A DNA stretch of 64,000 nucleotides, taken from positions 889,001-953,000 of the forward strand of contig NC_014041.1 of NCBI RefSeq assembly GCF_000023465.1, written 5' to 3'. The notes beneath the pieces are model-generated. The model saw only the letters and a list, made by a program, of their open reading frames with translations. It was not told where the DNA came from and made no database searches. Of the stretch, positions 16,078 through 25,782 are shown piece after piece; the stretch's first letter is position 1, and the number at the start of each line of letters is the position of its first letter. This DNA comes from Zunongwangia profunda SM-A87. GTDB lineage: Bacteria > Bacteroidota > Bacteroidia > Flavobacteriales > Flavobacteriaceae. The position numbers and the translations under genes were made by a program.

Positions 16078-16392
16078 ATGAAAGAACTTGAACAGGAAGA
16101 ATGGAGAGAACAGCTTGGTAAAGATGCTAACGCGGCTATTCTTGATGTTAGAACTGAAGAAGAAGTTGAAGAGGGATACATCCCAAATTCTAAGAATATT
16201 GATATTTATAAGGGGCAGGGGTTTATTGATGAGGTAGAGCAACTTGATAAAGATAAGAACTATTATATTTATTGCAGATCTGGTAAAAGAAGTGCACAAG
16301 CCTGTTCGATCCTTGACCAGCTAGGCTTTTCCAATACTTACAATTTAAAAGGAGGCTTTATGGAATGGGAAGGCGAAACGGCAGAAGACTAA
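16078..16392 (+). CDS. Single-domain rhodanese
   Basis: 104 residues, cytoplasmic, one rhodanese domain filling the whole protein. AILDVRTEEEVEEGYIPNSKNIDI is the typical first half, and IYCRSGKRSAQACSIL contains the active-site loop C66-RSGKR, with the persulfide-forming Cys present. GFSNTYNLKGGFMEWEG is the closing signature. Sulfur transfer to an unknown acceptor. Its stop overlaps the start of the next rhodanese-type gene (TAATG), so the two are coupled. Divergent from marR. Confidence 0.9.
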   Translation: MKELEQEEWREQLGKDANAAILDVRTEEEVEEGYIPNSKNIDIYKGQGFIDEVEQLDKDKNYYIYCRSGKRSAQACSILDQLGFSNTYNLKGGFMEWEGETAED

Positions 16393-16781
16393 TGAGAAAA
16401 TACCTTTTATTATTTACAATTTTGCTCTTATGTTCACAAGGCTGTAAGGAAGTTGAAGCCAGTGAAATTGAAATGATTTCTCCTGAAGAAATGCTGGATC
16501 GTATGAAGAAAGATGAAATTCAGGTTTTAGATGTGCGTTCAGCTCAACAATTTGATGATGCCCATATATTTAAAGCTAAGAATATCATTTTGAGTGAAAG
16601 CAATGATAATTCTCTTTTTTTTGATACGCTGGCTAAAGATAAGCCGGTGGTGATTTATGGTAAAAATAAGGGAAATACGAAAAAGGCGATTGAAATTCTT
16701 AAAGATGATGGCTTTGAGGAGGTATACGAACTGGAAGGAGGAATTGAAAATTGGATATTAGTAGGAGGTAAAGTTTACTAA
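16392..16781 (+). CDS. Rhodanese-fold lipoprotein lacking the catalytic Cys
   Basis: 129 residues from the ATG at 16392; the frame runs back to 16365, but this ATG overlaps the previous stop and gives a proper signal sequence. Residues 1-18 form a lipoprotein signal with lipobox SQGC (Cys18). The rest is a rhodanese fold: VLDVRSAQQFDDAHIFKAKN and VYELEGGIENWI. The active-site loop reads VIYGKNKGN, with Gly90 where Cys should be, so it cannot form the usual persulfide. It may bind or regulate rather than transfer sulfur. It is likely anchored in the cell envelope. Confidence 0.85.
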   Translation: MRKYLLLFTILLLCSQGCKEVEASEIEMISPEEMLDRMKKDEIQVLDVRSAQQFDDAHIFKAKNIILSESNDNSLFFDTLAKDKPVVIYGKNKGNTKKAIEILKDDGFEEVYELEGGIENWILVGGKVY

Positions 16782-16800
16782 TTCTCAATATAGATAATAA

Positions 16801-16843
16801 AAAAAGAACTGTCTAAAGTGTAATCTTAGACAGTTCTTTTTTT
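16801..16843. terminator. Terminator after the rhodanese pair
   Basis: AAAAGAACTGTCTAA (16802-16816) pairs with TTAGACAGTTCTTTT (16826-16840) and is followed by T's to 16843. On the minus strand it also has a T-rich exit, so it may terminate ftsE as well. Confidence 0.8.
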
Positions 16844-16893
16844 ATTATTTTCTTTTTGAAATTCCTAAAAGCAATTTTAGCTTTCTAACTTTT

Positions 16894-17577
16894 TTAGACC
16901 GTTTTCTGCACTACTTCAAATACACGTTGACCGTCACATTTTAGGGTTTTAGAAGGATATTTTAGTAACAATGCATAATCATGAGTAGCCATTAAGATAG
17001 TATTCCCGTTACGGCTAATTTCCTGTAATACTTCCATCACTTCTACCGAGGTTTGCGGATCCAGGTTTCCGGTAGGCTCATCGGCAAGGATTAATTCAGG
17101 ATCATTTAAAAGTGCGCGGGCAATCGCTACACGTTGTTGCTCTCCTCCTGAAAGTTGGTATGGAAATTTAAAACCTTTGGTTTTCATCCCTACTTTTTCT
17201 AAAACAAGATCAATTTTTTGATCCATATTGTTTTTGTCTTTCCAGCCTGTTGCTTTTAATACGAAAAGTAGGTTGTCTTTAATATTACGATCAGTCAACA
17301 ACTTAAAATCCTGAAATACGATGCCCAGTTTTCTACGTAAATAAGGAATATCTTTTTCCTTTAATTTTCTAAGATTAAAATCGACTATGGAGCCTTCACC
17401 TTCGGTTAAAGGAAGATCGCCATAAAGTGTTTTCATAAAACTACTTTTGCCAGTACCGGTTTTTCCTATAAGGTAAACAAAGTCACCTTTATTCACCGTA
17501 ACATCAACTTCAGAAAGTATAAGGTTTTCCCGCTGGTAAATTGCAGCATTTTTAAGTTCAAGAACAACATTGGCCAT
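16894..17577 (-). CDS. ftsE: FtsE-type ABC ATPase
   Basis: 227 residues. Walker [12 protein letters not shown]-loop [10 protein letters not shown], signature [15 protein letters not shown], Walker [13 protein letters not shown] and H-loop ATHDYALL are all intact. FtsE partners the membrane protein FtsX to activate peptidoglycan hydrolases at the septum. No ftsX is adjacent: the flanks are the rhodanese terminator and a divergent TPR gene. The family assignment rests on overall resemblance; a LolD/MacB-type ATPase is the alternative. Confidence 0.8.
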   Translation of the reverse strand: MANVVLELKNAAIYQRENLILSEVDVTVNKGDFVYLIGKTGTGKSSFMKTLYGDLPLTEGEGSIVDFNLRKLKEKDIPYLRRKLGIVFQDFKLLTDRNIKDNLLFVLKATGWKDKNNMDQKIDLVLEKVGMKTKGFKFPYQLSGGEQQRVAIARALLNDPELILADEPTGNLDPQTSVEVMEVLQEISRNGNTILMATHDYALLLKYPSKTLKCDGQRVFEVVQKTV

Positions 17578-17832
17578 AAATCAGAATTCTTTTCAGTATA
17601 AAAACTTTTAAAGGTTATTGCCCAAGACCTTTGCTTGGATATTTCTTTTAAGCACCCTAAAAACTGAAGCCAAAATTATACAATTTAAGTTTCAATTTTT
17701 AGAAGAATCAGATAACACTTCAAGCTATAAAACTAAGGCTAAATATACATTTTTAGTACACTGCAAAAGCACTTTTTTCTACATTAACATAATTATAGTG
17801 TTTAAATCGCGTTTAGAATTAAAGCATTAAAT

Positions 17833-17840
17833 TATCTTTG
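17833..17840 (+). promoter_or_regulatory. -7 promoter box of the TPR-barrel operon
   Basis: TATCTTTG, fitting TAnnTTTG, 25 bases before the ATG at 17865. A TTTA stands about where the -33 element would be. Confidence 0.5.
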
Positions 17841-17864
17841 ATTACCAAACCTAAAAAACTATAA

Positions 17865-20800
17865 ATGACAACCGGCAAACCTTACCTAATTGTTGTTTTT
17901 TTATTGGTGGCAAGTATTGGATTTTCCCAGCAGTCTGCCATTTATACCAATGATCTTGTAAAATTTAATAAAGCCTTAGAATTGTATAATAATGAGCAAT
18001 ATCTGGCTGCACAAAAACTTTTTGCAGATGTTAAAGAACAAGCAACAGACGAGAAAATTAAAGGCGATTGTGCTTACTATGTAGCCAATGCCGCAGTGAG
18101 ATTAAACCAACCAGGGGCAGATGAGCTTATGGAGCGTTTTGTTTCCCGATATCCAACCAGCACTAAAACAAACTCTGCTTACCACGATGTAGCCACTTAC
18201 TATTTTAATACCGGTAAATATCCACAGGCACGTAAATGGTATGATATGGTCGATGAAAAAAGTATGAGCCGTGCCGATCTAGAGAAATATTACTTTAATA
18301 AAGGATATGTTTATTTTCAGACTAATGATTTAGAACAGGCGAAAAATTATTTTAACCGGGTTGTAGATTCTGAGCAGTATGGGGCCCAGGCGAAATATTA
18401 TATTGGTTATATGGCTTACGAATCAGACGATTATGACCAGGCAAACCAGTACTTTGATGAAGTAAAAGGGGACGAGCGTTACGGCAAAGAACTTTCGTAC
18501 TATCAGGCCGATATGAATTTTAAGCTTGGGAATTTTGAAAAAGCCATTCAGCTTGGTAAAGAGCAGTTGCCAAAATCGAACGTGGTAGAAAAATCACAGC
18601 TGAATAAGATTATAGGAGAAAGCTATTTTAATTTAAAGCAATACGATCAGGCTATTCCTTACTTAAAAGAATACCAGGGTGTAAGAAGAAAATGGAATAA
18701 TACCGATTATTACCAGTTAGGCTACGCTTATTATAAGCAAGGGGATTATGCAAATGCGATTTCAGAATTCAATAAAATTATTGATGGTAAAAACGCGATT
18801 GCTCAAAACGCCTACTATCATTTGGCACAATCGTATCTGGAATCGGGACAAAAGCAGCAGGCATTAAACGCATTTAAAAATGCCAGTGAAATGGATTTTG
18901 ATGCGAAGATCAAAGAAGATGCAATGCTGAATTACGCAAAGCTTGGTTACGAAATTGGGAATAGTTATGAGAGCCCTTCTAAAGTATTGATTACATTCCT
19001 GGAAACCTATCCAAATTCGCCAAATAAGGCTGAAGCTGAGGAATTATTAATCAACTCTTTTATCACTTCAGGAAATTTTGAAGAAGCGATGAACCTTTTA
19101 GAAAGCAATAGAAATTTTGCTGATAAAGTGGCTTATCAAAAAGTAGCGTATTATTACGGACTTCAGCTTTACGAAGAAGGCGATTATTATGAAGCGATCA
19201 AGAATTTTGAGAAAGCCTTAAAAGAACCTCGTGATCCAAAAATTACCGCAAAAGCGACCTATTGGAAAGCTGAAAGTGAATTTAATGTGAACAGAATTGA
19301 CGATGCGATTATAGGCTATAAAGAATTTGGAGGAATGACAGCTGCTGCCGGAACCGATGAAAAAACAGATTTAGATTATAATATTGGATACGCGTATTTT
19401 AAGAAAAACGAGTATGATCGCGCTATCGAATATTTTAAAAGATATGCTGAAAATAGCCAGCATGACGCAGCTAAAAGAAACGATGCTTATTTGAGGCTAG
19501 GCGATAGTTACTTTGTAAATAGCCAGTATTGGCCGGCAATGGAATCATATAATGCAGCTATCGCAAACGGAGTTGGTAATGCCGATTACGCGGCTTTCCA
19601 AAAAGCTATTAGTTATGGTTTTGTAGATCGAAACGAACGTAAGATCGAGGATCTTTCAGGATTCAATAGTAAATATCCCCGATCAGCTTTTCGTGACGAT
19701 GCATTATATGAATTAGGAAATACCTATGTGGCGACCAATAACACCTCGCAGGCGATTTCAACCTACGATCGTTTAATTAGAGAAGTGCCAGGAAGTGCTT
19801 TGGTTCCTAAAGCAATGTTGAGACAGGGATTAATTTATTATAATTCCAATCAGGGAGAAAAAGCGCTTAGTAAGTTTAAAAAAGTAGTAAACGATTATCC
19901 AAATACCCCTGAAGCGATGGAAGCGGTTTCTACAGCTCGTAATGTGTATGTAGACTTAGGTAGGACAGATGAATATGCGGGTTGGGTTAAGAATATTGAT
20001 TTTGTTGAGGTTAGTGATGCCGATTTAGATAACACTACTTACGAAGCTGCCGAAAATCAATATTTGGCAAATAATACCTCACAGGCAAAATCGAATTTCG
20101 AGAAATATTTAAAAAGTTTTCCTAACGGAATTCATGCTATTAATGCAAATTTCTATCTAGCGCAATTACAATATCGCGATGGTGATAAAGAAGGATCTGT
20201 TCCACATTATAAGTATGTTATCGCTAAACCAAATAATGAGTTTACCGAACAGGCCTTAGCAAGACTTTCTCAAATTTATCTTGAAAAATCACAATATCAG
20301 GAAGCATTACCATTGTTGCAGCGTTTAGAGCAGGTAGCCGGTGATACTCAAAATAAGATTTATGCACAGTCTAACCTGATGAAATCTTACGATGAGATGA
20401 ATCAGCCGGGACAGGCAGCAGCTTATGCCGATAAAGTTTTGGCGAATCCGGAAGCCGATAAACAGGCAAGAACCGATGCGCAATTAATAGTGGCAAGATC
20501 GGCTATAAAATCGGGTAACGAAGCAAAAGCAAAAACAGCTTATGCGGAAGTTCAAAAAACGGCGACTGGCGAATTAGCTGCTGAAGCACTGTATTATGAT
20601 GCTTATTTTAAAAATAAAAGTAATAATTATGAAGCTTCGAATGCTGCGGTACAGGTATTAGCCAAAGATTTTTCAGGATATAAAAAATGGGGGGCTAAGG
20701 GATTGGTGCTTATGGCTAAAAACTTCTATAAACTAGGGGATGCTTACCAGGCCACTTATGTTTTGGATAATGTGATTAAGAATTTTAGTAAATATCCAGA

Positions 20801-20888
20801 TGTGGTTCAGGAAGCTCAACAGGAGCTTTCCAGAATAAAAGCCGAAGAAGCAAAAACCAATTCTTCCGTACAAACCGGAAATAATTAA
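17865..20888 (+). CDS. Large periplasmic tetratricopeptide-repeat protein
   Basis: 1007 residues. A signal peptide (hydrophobic residues 8-20, cut near GFS-QQ) is followed by some twenty-five TPR or Sel1-like helical hairpins from about residue 30 to 980. Repeats are recognisable by YxxA-x4-G-Y-x5-A-x-x-YF patterns such as YYFNKGYVYFQTNDLEQAK, YYQLGYAYYKQGDYANAI and DYNIGYAYFKKNEYDRAIEY. No catalytic domain is seen. TPR solenoids are protein-binding scaffolds. The next gene, 47 bases downstream, encodes an outer-membrane barrel, suggesting that the pair forms an envelope complex; that is an inference. Confidence 0.88.
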   Translation: MTTGKPYLIVVFLLVASIGFSQQSAIYTNDLVKFNKALELYNNEQYLAAQKLFADVKEQATDEKIKGDCAYYVANAAVRLNQPGADELMERFVSRYPTSTKTNSAYHDVATYYFNTGKYPQARKWYDMVDEKSMSRADLEKYYFNKGYVYFQTNDLEQAKNYFNRVVDSEQYGAQAKYYIGYMAYESDDYDQANQYFDEVKGDERYGKELSYYQADMNFKLGNFEKAIQLGKEQLPKSNVVEKSQLNKIIGESYFNLKQYDQAIPYLKEYQGVRRKWNNTDYYQLGYAYYKQGDYANAISEFNKIIDGKNAIAQNAYYHLAQSYLESGQKQQALNAFKNASEMDFDAKIKEDAMLNYAKLGYEIGNSYESPSKVLITFLETYPNSPNKAEAEELLINSFITSGNFEEAMNLLESNRNFADKVAYQKVAYYYGLQLYEEGDYYEAIKNFEKALKEPRDPKITAKATYWKAESEFNVNRIDDAIIGYKEFGGMTAAAGTDEKTDLDYNIGYAYFKKNEYDRAIEYFKRYAENSQHDAAKRNDAYLRLGDSYFVNSQYWPAMESYNAAIANGVGNADYAAFQKAISYGFVDRNERKIEDLSGFNSKYPRSAFRDDALYELGNTYVATNNTSQAISTYDRLIREVPGSALVPKAMLRQGLIYYNSNQGEKALSKFKKVVNDYPNTPEAMEAVSTARNVYVDLGRTDEYAGWVKNIDFVEVSDADLDNTTYEAAENQYLANNTSQAKSNFEKYLKSFPNGIHAINANFYLAQLQYRDGDKEGSVPHYKYVIAKPNNEFTEQALARLSQIYLEKSQYQEALPLLQRLEQVAGDTQNKIYAQSNLMKSYDEMNQPGQAAAYADKVLANPEADKQARTDAQLIVARSAIKSGNEAKAKTAYAEVQKTATGELAAEALYYDAYFKNKSNNYEASNAAVQVLAKDFSGYKKWGAKGLVLMAKNFYKLGDAYQATYVLDNVIKNFSKYPDVVQEAQQELSRIKAEEAKTNSSVQTGNN

Positions 20889-20935
20889 ATCCTAAAAGGA
20901 TCAGATCAACCTAACAACAATTTAAGAAATTATAT

Positions 20936-22672
20936 ATGAAATTTGTTTCAGTAAAAAGGAGCTTGTTTTTATGTCTGTTTTTAGTAAGTGGTTTTGCTTT
21001 TGCACAAGACCCAATAGATAGTGAAACAGTTACGGTGGTAAAACCTTATTCGCCATCGGTACGAGAGGCTTCTAAAATAAAAGCGGTACCAGGGAAAGCA
21101 GATTCGGTAAGTACTACAAAAAAGTCGGTCAAATATAATATTTTCTCGGTTCCGGTAGCTTCAACCTTTACTCCTGTAAAAGGAAGGGCCACCAGGGTAG
21201 AACGTGTTCGTCCTCCTAAAGCTTACGATAATTATGCAACTTTAGGATTAGGAAATTATACCAATGTCTTAGCCGAATTTTATAGTAATATCGAAGTAAA
21301 CCGCGATCAGAACTTTGGAGTTTATTTGCTGCATAATTCTTCTCAGGGAGGGATAGATGGTGTTTTATTGGATAATAAATTCTACGACACATCGCTTAAT
21401 CTTAATTATGGAAGTAAAGACCGTGATTATTCCTGGAATACTGAGCTTGGTGTGCAACATCAGTTATTTAATTGGTACGGTATTTCTGAAAACGTTCCAA
21501 TGACTGATGCTGAAATTCTTACCACGGTAGATCCGCAGCAAAATTATTATTCGGTTTTTGGAGGTGGAAATATCGAGCTGTATGATTCTTTCTTTAAAAC
21601 TGCCGATCTTGAAATTAGACAAACAGGTGATGCTTTTGGAACTTCAGAGCAAAAAGTAGATTTAAACAGTACGTTAGAATTTAATATTGCAGACGAATTA
21701 ATTACAACAGATGTTCAGGCCAATTTTGTAAATGGCTCGATGGATAGAATTTATGCCGAAAATGTTGAAAATAAATACACATTTTTAAATGTGGGAGTGA
21801 CTCCAAGTTTATTAATTCTAAGAAATAATTTAACCCTTAATATAGGGGCTGCATTTTTCTATGGTTTAGATACAGAAAATAGCGATAGTAACTTCTACTT
21901 ATATCCAAAAGTTACCGCCAGTTATAAGTTAGCCGGTGATTATTTTACGCCTTATGCTGGTTTGGAAGGGGGGCTTAAGCAAAATTCCTACTACGATTTT
22001 GTGCAGCAGAACCCTTATATTTCACCAACTATTATGGTAGCACCCACAGATAATTTATATAATTTTTATTTAGGTGCAAAAGGAAAATTGACCAACACTG
22101 TTTCTTATAATTTTAGAGGAGGCTACAATGCGGAGGATGTAAAACCCCTTTTTGTAAGAAATGTTTATAACCCGGATATTAGGGAAGGCTACGCTTACGG
22201 AAACTCTTTTGGGGTAGTTTACGACAATGTAAAAACACTCTCGTTTTTCGCGAATATTAGTGTAGATGTAAACGATAATTTTAGGTTAGGAATTACCGGA
22301 GAATTTTTTGATTATGATACTGATCGTGAACAGGAAGCATGGAATTTACCAAATTATACTGCCGAGCTCACCGCAGATTATCAAATTACAGAAAAATGGT
22401 ACGCTGGTGCTAACCTGTTTTTAGTAGGAGAGCGGGAAGCGATGGCAATTGTGGATAGTCGTCCTGTAGATGGCGGTATAGAGAGAGCATTTATTACTTT
22501 AGATAGTTATTTTGATGCGAATGCTCATGTAGGTTATCGCTTTAACGATCAACTTTCAGCGTTTGTGAAAGGTAGCAACCTTTTAAATAACGATTATCAG
22601 CGCTGGAGCGATTTCCAGGTACAGGGAATCCAGGTTTTAGGGGGCGTAACCTATAAATTCGATTATAATTAA
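20936..22672 (+). CDS. TonB-receptor-like outer-membrane barrel without plug
   Basis: 578 residues, signal peptide at about 1-23 (cut near AFA-QD). The N-terminal segment PIDSETVTVVKPYSPSVREA looks like a short periplasmic tail, and there is no plug domain. From about residue 75 on, alternating aromatic/polar strands run to the end, with late receptor-like motifs YFDANAHVGYRFNDQLSAF, NLLNNDYQRW and the C-terminal aromatic strand GVTYKFDY. This fits a TonB-dependent-receptor-type barrel (I recall similar proteins annotated as TonB-dependent receptors in Flavobacteriia). It is co-transcribed with the TPR gene and ended by a strong terminator. Confidence 0.82.
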   Translation: MKFVSVKRSLFLCLFLVSGFAFAQDPIDSETVTVVKPYSPSVREASKIKAVPGKADSVSTTKKSVKYNIFSVPVASTFTPVKGRATRVERVRPPKAYDNYATLGLGNYTNVLAEFYSNIEVNRDQNFGVYLLHNSSQGGIDGVLLDNKFYDTSLNLNYGSKDRDYSWNTELGVQHQLFNWYGISENVPMTDAEILTTVDPQQNYYSVFGGGNIELYDSFFKTADLEIRQTGDAFGTSEQKVDLNSTLEFNIADELITTDVQANFVNGSMDRIYAENVENKYTFLNVGVTPSLLILRNNLTLNIGAAFFYGLDTENSDSNFYLYPKVTASYKLAGDYFTPYAGLEGGLKQNSYYDFVQQNPYISPTIMVAPTDNLYNFYLGAKGKLTNTVSYNFRGGYNAEDVKPLFVRNVYNPDIREGYAYGNSFGVVYDNVKTLSFFANISVDVNDNFRLGITGEFFDYDTDREQEAWNLPNYTAELTADYQITEKWYAGANLFLVGEREAMAIVDSRPVDGGIERAFITLDSYFDANAHVGYRFNDQLSAFVKGSNLLNNDYQRWSDFQVQGIQVLGGVTYKFDYN

Positions 22673-22695
22673 GAACTCTTAAATATATAACTACG

Positions 22696-22726
22696 AAAGG
22701 CGACCAGATCATCTGGTCGCCTTTTT
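22696..22726 (+). terminator. Rho-independent terminator
   Basis: AAAGGCGACCAGAT (22696-22709) and ATCTGGTCGCCTTT (22711-22724) form a 14-bp inverted repeat and run into T's. Ends the TPR-barrel operon. Confidence 0.9.
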
Positions 22727-22892
22727 GTTTTATTAAACTGTAAATATCTGTTTTAATTCTTACAAGCAATTTAAAAACTTCTTAGTTTTGTCTCACAAAA
22801 TTGATAACAATAAGAAAACATAGGATCAAGAAAATTAATAATCTTTGTATGTTAATTTGCATCCAAATTTGTCAATAATCTAAGCGTAATTA

Positions 22893-24017
22893 ATGGCTAA
22901 AAAATTTAAACGTATTAACCGGGATCGTCCTTATTTAAATATCCTGGATTTTCTTGTAAAAGAAAGAACCTTCCTGGGCATCATCATGGTTGGTATTATC
23001 GTTGCCGGTATCTCTACCGGGTATGGTAGGGCCGCAATGTGGGTGGGATTCTTTTTTGCTGCTTATGCTACTGTAGCTAATGATAGTATCCAGTCTTTAG
23101 GAACTTTTATTGAAAGTAATAAAGCTAGAAAATGGTGGATATTATGGCTTTTTGTAGGATCGATTTTCCTGGTCACAGTTACGTGGAGTTTCCTTCATTA
23201 CGATGGAGATGTGACCTATCAACGACTTTTAAACCCCGATGGAACGTCAGATTATCCACATCCCGAGAAGTTTAGTTTCTTCCAGATCATAGCTCCTTTA
23301 GTGTTGTTAATTCTTACCAGAATGAGAATGCCGGTATCGACGACATTTCTTATTTTAAGTGTTTTTAGTGCGGATACCTCTGGAATCACTTCAGTAGTTG
23401 GTAAGAGTTTGTCGGGTTATGTAATGGCTTTTGTATTATCCTTTGCAGTATGGTATTTATCATATAATGCCATAAGAAAGTTTTTTAAAAGTCGTAAAGC
23501 GCATACCGGTTGGATGGCGGTACAATGGATTGTGAGTGGTTCACTTTGGGCGGTTTGGGTAATGCAGGATGGGGCAAACATCGCTGTTTTCTTACCCAGA
23601 CATCAAAGTCTGTTTCAGTTTATCATATTTGCGGTAACCATCTTTTTAGGGCTAGGATTGCTATTCTATTTGCGAGGCGATCGTATTCAGGAAGTGGTAA
23701 GTGAAAAATCACGAATTTCAGATATACGTGCAGCAACGCTGGTGGATTTAACTTACGTTTTATTATTAATCTACAAGCTGTTTATTAGTACTGTACCTAT
23801 GAGTACCACCTGGGTTTTCCTTGGAGTTATCGGGGGGCGTGAGATTGCTATAAGTTTGGCCCGTAAGAAAAAAGGTAAAAAACATCGAAAGAAAGCCTTT
23901 AAATTAATTGCCAGAGACTTTATTTACGCTTTTTTAGGACTCATTATTTCTGTTGCCCTTGCGGCGGCGGCAAATAAAAGTATTCGTGATGCAATTTTTG
24001 CAAGTATTAGCGTATAA
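22893..24017 (+). CDS. PiT-like (inorganic phosphate transporter-related) membrane protein
   Basis: 374 residues with about ten transmembrane helices. Two half-site motifs resemble the inverted repeat of the PiT/PHO4 family: AAYATVANDSIQSLGTFIES near residue 55 (compare GANDxANxxG) and RMPVSTTFLILSVFSADTSG near 150 (compare PxSTTH). A later segment, FISTVPMSTTWVFLGVIGGR, repeats the P-STT pattern. Long basic stretch KKKGKKHRKKAFK lies between late helices. A phosphate or related anion permease is likely, but the Asn/Asp sites are not canonical, so the substrate is uncertain. Confidence 0.75.
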   Translation: MAKKFKRINRDRPYLNILDFLVKERTFLGIIMVGIIVAGISTGYGRAAMWVGFFFAAYATVANDSIQSLGTFIESNKARKWWILWLFVGSIFLVTVTWSFLHYDGDVTYQRLLNPDGTSDYPHPEKFSFFQIIAPLVLLILTRMRMPVSTTFLILSVFSADTSGITSVVGKSLSGYVMAFVLSFAVWYLSYNAIRKFFKSRKAHTGWMAVQWIVSGSLWAVWVMQDGANIAVFLPRHQSLFQFIIFAVTIFLGLGLLFYLRGDRIQEVVSEKSRISDIRAATLVDLTYVLLLIYKLFISTVPMSTTWVFLGVIGGREIAISLARKKKGKKHRKKAFKLIARDFIYAFLGLIISVALAAAANKSIRDAIFASISV

Positions 24018-24055
24018 TTCTGGGAGCATTTCTTCAGAACCATATAATTTCATTC

Positions 24056-24084
24056 AAATGCACCTTAGATAAGGTGCATTTTTT
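24056..24084 (+). terminator. Rho-independent terminator
   Basis: AAATGCACCTT (24056-24066), loop AGAT, AAGGTGCATTT (24071-24081), then T's. Lies 39 bases after the PiT-like gene. Confidence 0.85.
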
Positions 24085-24114
24085 ATTTTTACAACTTATC
24101 TTAAAAAGTGAACT

Positions 24115-25740
24115 ATGCGTAATATTTTTACAATTTTATTTGTATCGGTTATTTTGTGTTCTTGCGATTCTAAGCAGAAAGTAGATCTCATTGTAACCAA
24201 TGCGAAGATTTATACGGTAGATGAAGATTTTTCTATGGCCGAAGCTTTTGCGGTAAAAGACGGAAAATTTGAAGCAATTGGGACAGCTTCAGAAATTACG
24301 TCGATTTATGAAGCAAATAAAACCATAGATGCCCACGGTAAAGCAGTCTATCCAGGTTTTATTGATGCTCATGCGCATTTTTATCGTTTAGGCCTTCAGC
24401 AGCAAATGGTAAATCTAGTCGGCACAAAAAGCTATGAAGAAGTAGTAGCAAGAATCGTTGAATTTCAACAAAAAAATAATAAGTCCTTTATCACAGGGGG
24501 TGGTTGGGATCAAAATGATTGGGAAAATAAAGAGTTTCCAGCCAAAGACACCTTAGATCGTTTATTTCCGGATACGCCAATTGCTTTAAGCCGAATTGAT
24601 GGTCATGCCTTACTGGTAAATCAAGCTGCGTTGGATAAGGCAGGGGTTACTACAGAAACTACTTTTGAAGGTGGTGATATCGAGCAGAAAAATGGGGAGT
24701 TAACCGGTATCCTGGTCGATAATCCTATGCAATTAATTTTTGATGCGCAACCAAAACCAACCGAAGACGAAATGGCTGAAGCCTTGATGACTGCTCAAAA
24801 AATGTGTTTTGAGTATGGTTTGACTACCGTGGTAGATGCCGGTATCGATCGTAAAGTGATCGAACTTATGGACAGTTTACAACAGCATCGGGATTTTAAA
24901 ATGAGAATCTATGCAATGATTAGCAATACCGAAGAAAACCTTAATTATTATCTTGATAAGGAACCTTATAAAACTGAGCACTTAAATGTACGATCGGTAA
25001 AATTTTACGGTGATGGCGCTTTAGGTTCTCGAGGAGCCGCTTTAAAAGAGGAATATAGTGACCGTCACGGTCATTTTGGGGCCTTGCTTTCTCCTATAGA
25101 GACTTTTAAAGAGGTAGCGGCTAGAGTTGCAAAATCAAAATATCAGTTAAATACGCATGCTATTGGGGATTCAGCTAATTATGTGGTGCTAACAACTTAT
25201 GATTCTTTGCTGAAAAATGATCCTGACCGCAGATGGCGGGTAGAACATGCTCAGATTATTGATGAAGAGGATTTTAAATACTTCAGTAAAAATATAATTC
25301 CTTCTGTCCAACCTACACATGCTACAAGTGATATGTACTGGGCAGAGGATCGTTTGGGTGAAGAACGGTTACAAGAAGGCGCTTATGCATATAAAAAATT
25401 ATTGGACCAGGCAGGATTGGTTGCTTTAGGTACTGATTTTCCGGTAGAGCAAGTAAGTACGTTCTTAACCTTTTATGCGGCAGTAGCAAGAAAGGACACT
25501 GAAAACTATCCTGAAGGCGGCTTTATGAAAGAGGAAGCTTTAACTCGTGAAGAAACCTTAAAAGGAATGACCATTTGGGCGGCTTATGCGAACTTTGAGG
25601 AAGAGGAAAAGGGAAGTATCGAAAAAGGTAAATTTGCCGACTTTATCCTATTGGAAAAGGATATTATGGAGGTAGACGAAAGCGAAATTCCTAATCTAAA
25701 AGTAGTGGAAACTTACCTTGGGGGAGAAAAAGTGTTTTAA
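24115..25740 (+). CDS. YtcJ-like amidohydrolase lipoprotein
   Basis: 541 residues. Lipoprotein signal peptide with lipobox LCSC at about residue 17-18, so it is probably an outer- or inner-membrane-anchored enzyme. Metal ligands of the amidohydrolase superfamily are visible: GFIDAHAHF (HxH), NTHAIGD (His), RVEHAQII (His) and LGTDFPVE (Asp). The fused small beta domain begins with VTNAKIYTVDED and ends with KGKFADFILLEKD. YtcJ/AepA relatives hydrolyse N-acyl or cyclic amides, but substrate is not predictable. It stands alone after a terminator. Confidence 0.88.
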   Translation: MRNIFTILFVSVILCSCDSKQKVDLIVTNAKIYTVDEDFSMAEAFAVKDGKFEAIGTASEITSIYEANKTIDAHGKAVYPGFIDAHAHFYRLGLQQQMVNLVGTKSYEEVVARIVEFQQKNNKSFITGGGWDQNDWENKEFPAKDTLDRLFPDTPIALSRIDGHALLVNQAALDKAGVTTETTFEGGDIEQKNGELTGILVDNPMQLIFDAQPKPTEDEMAEALMTAQKMCFEYGLTTVVDAGIDRKVIELMDSLQQHRDFKMRIYAMISNTEENLNYYLDKEPYKTEHLNVRSVKFYGDGALGSRGAALKEEYSDRHGHFGALLSPIETFKEVAARVAKSKYQLNTHAIGDSANYVVLTTYDSLLKNDPDRRWRVEHAQIIDEEDFKYFSKNIIPSVQPTHATSDMYWAEDRLGEERLQEGAYAYKKLLDQAGLVALGTDFPVEQVSTFLTFYAAVARKDTENYPEGGFMKEEALTREETLKGMTIWAAYANFEEEEKGSIEKGKFADFILLEKDIMEVDESEIPNLKVVETYLGGEKVF

Positions 25741-25754
25741 AAAACAGAAAAGAG

Positions 25755-25762
25755 TATCTTTG
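25755..25762 (+). promoter_or_regulatory. -7 promoter box of the PPIase fusion gene
   Basis: TATCTTTG, fitting TAnnTTTG, 20 bases before the ATG at 25783. It lies just after the amidohydrolase stop, giving the gene its own promoter. Confidence 0.55.
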
Positions 25763-25782
25763 CTAAAATTAAAAACTAAAAA

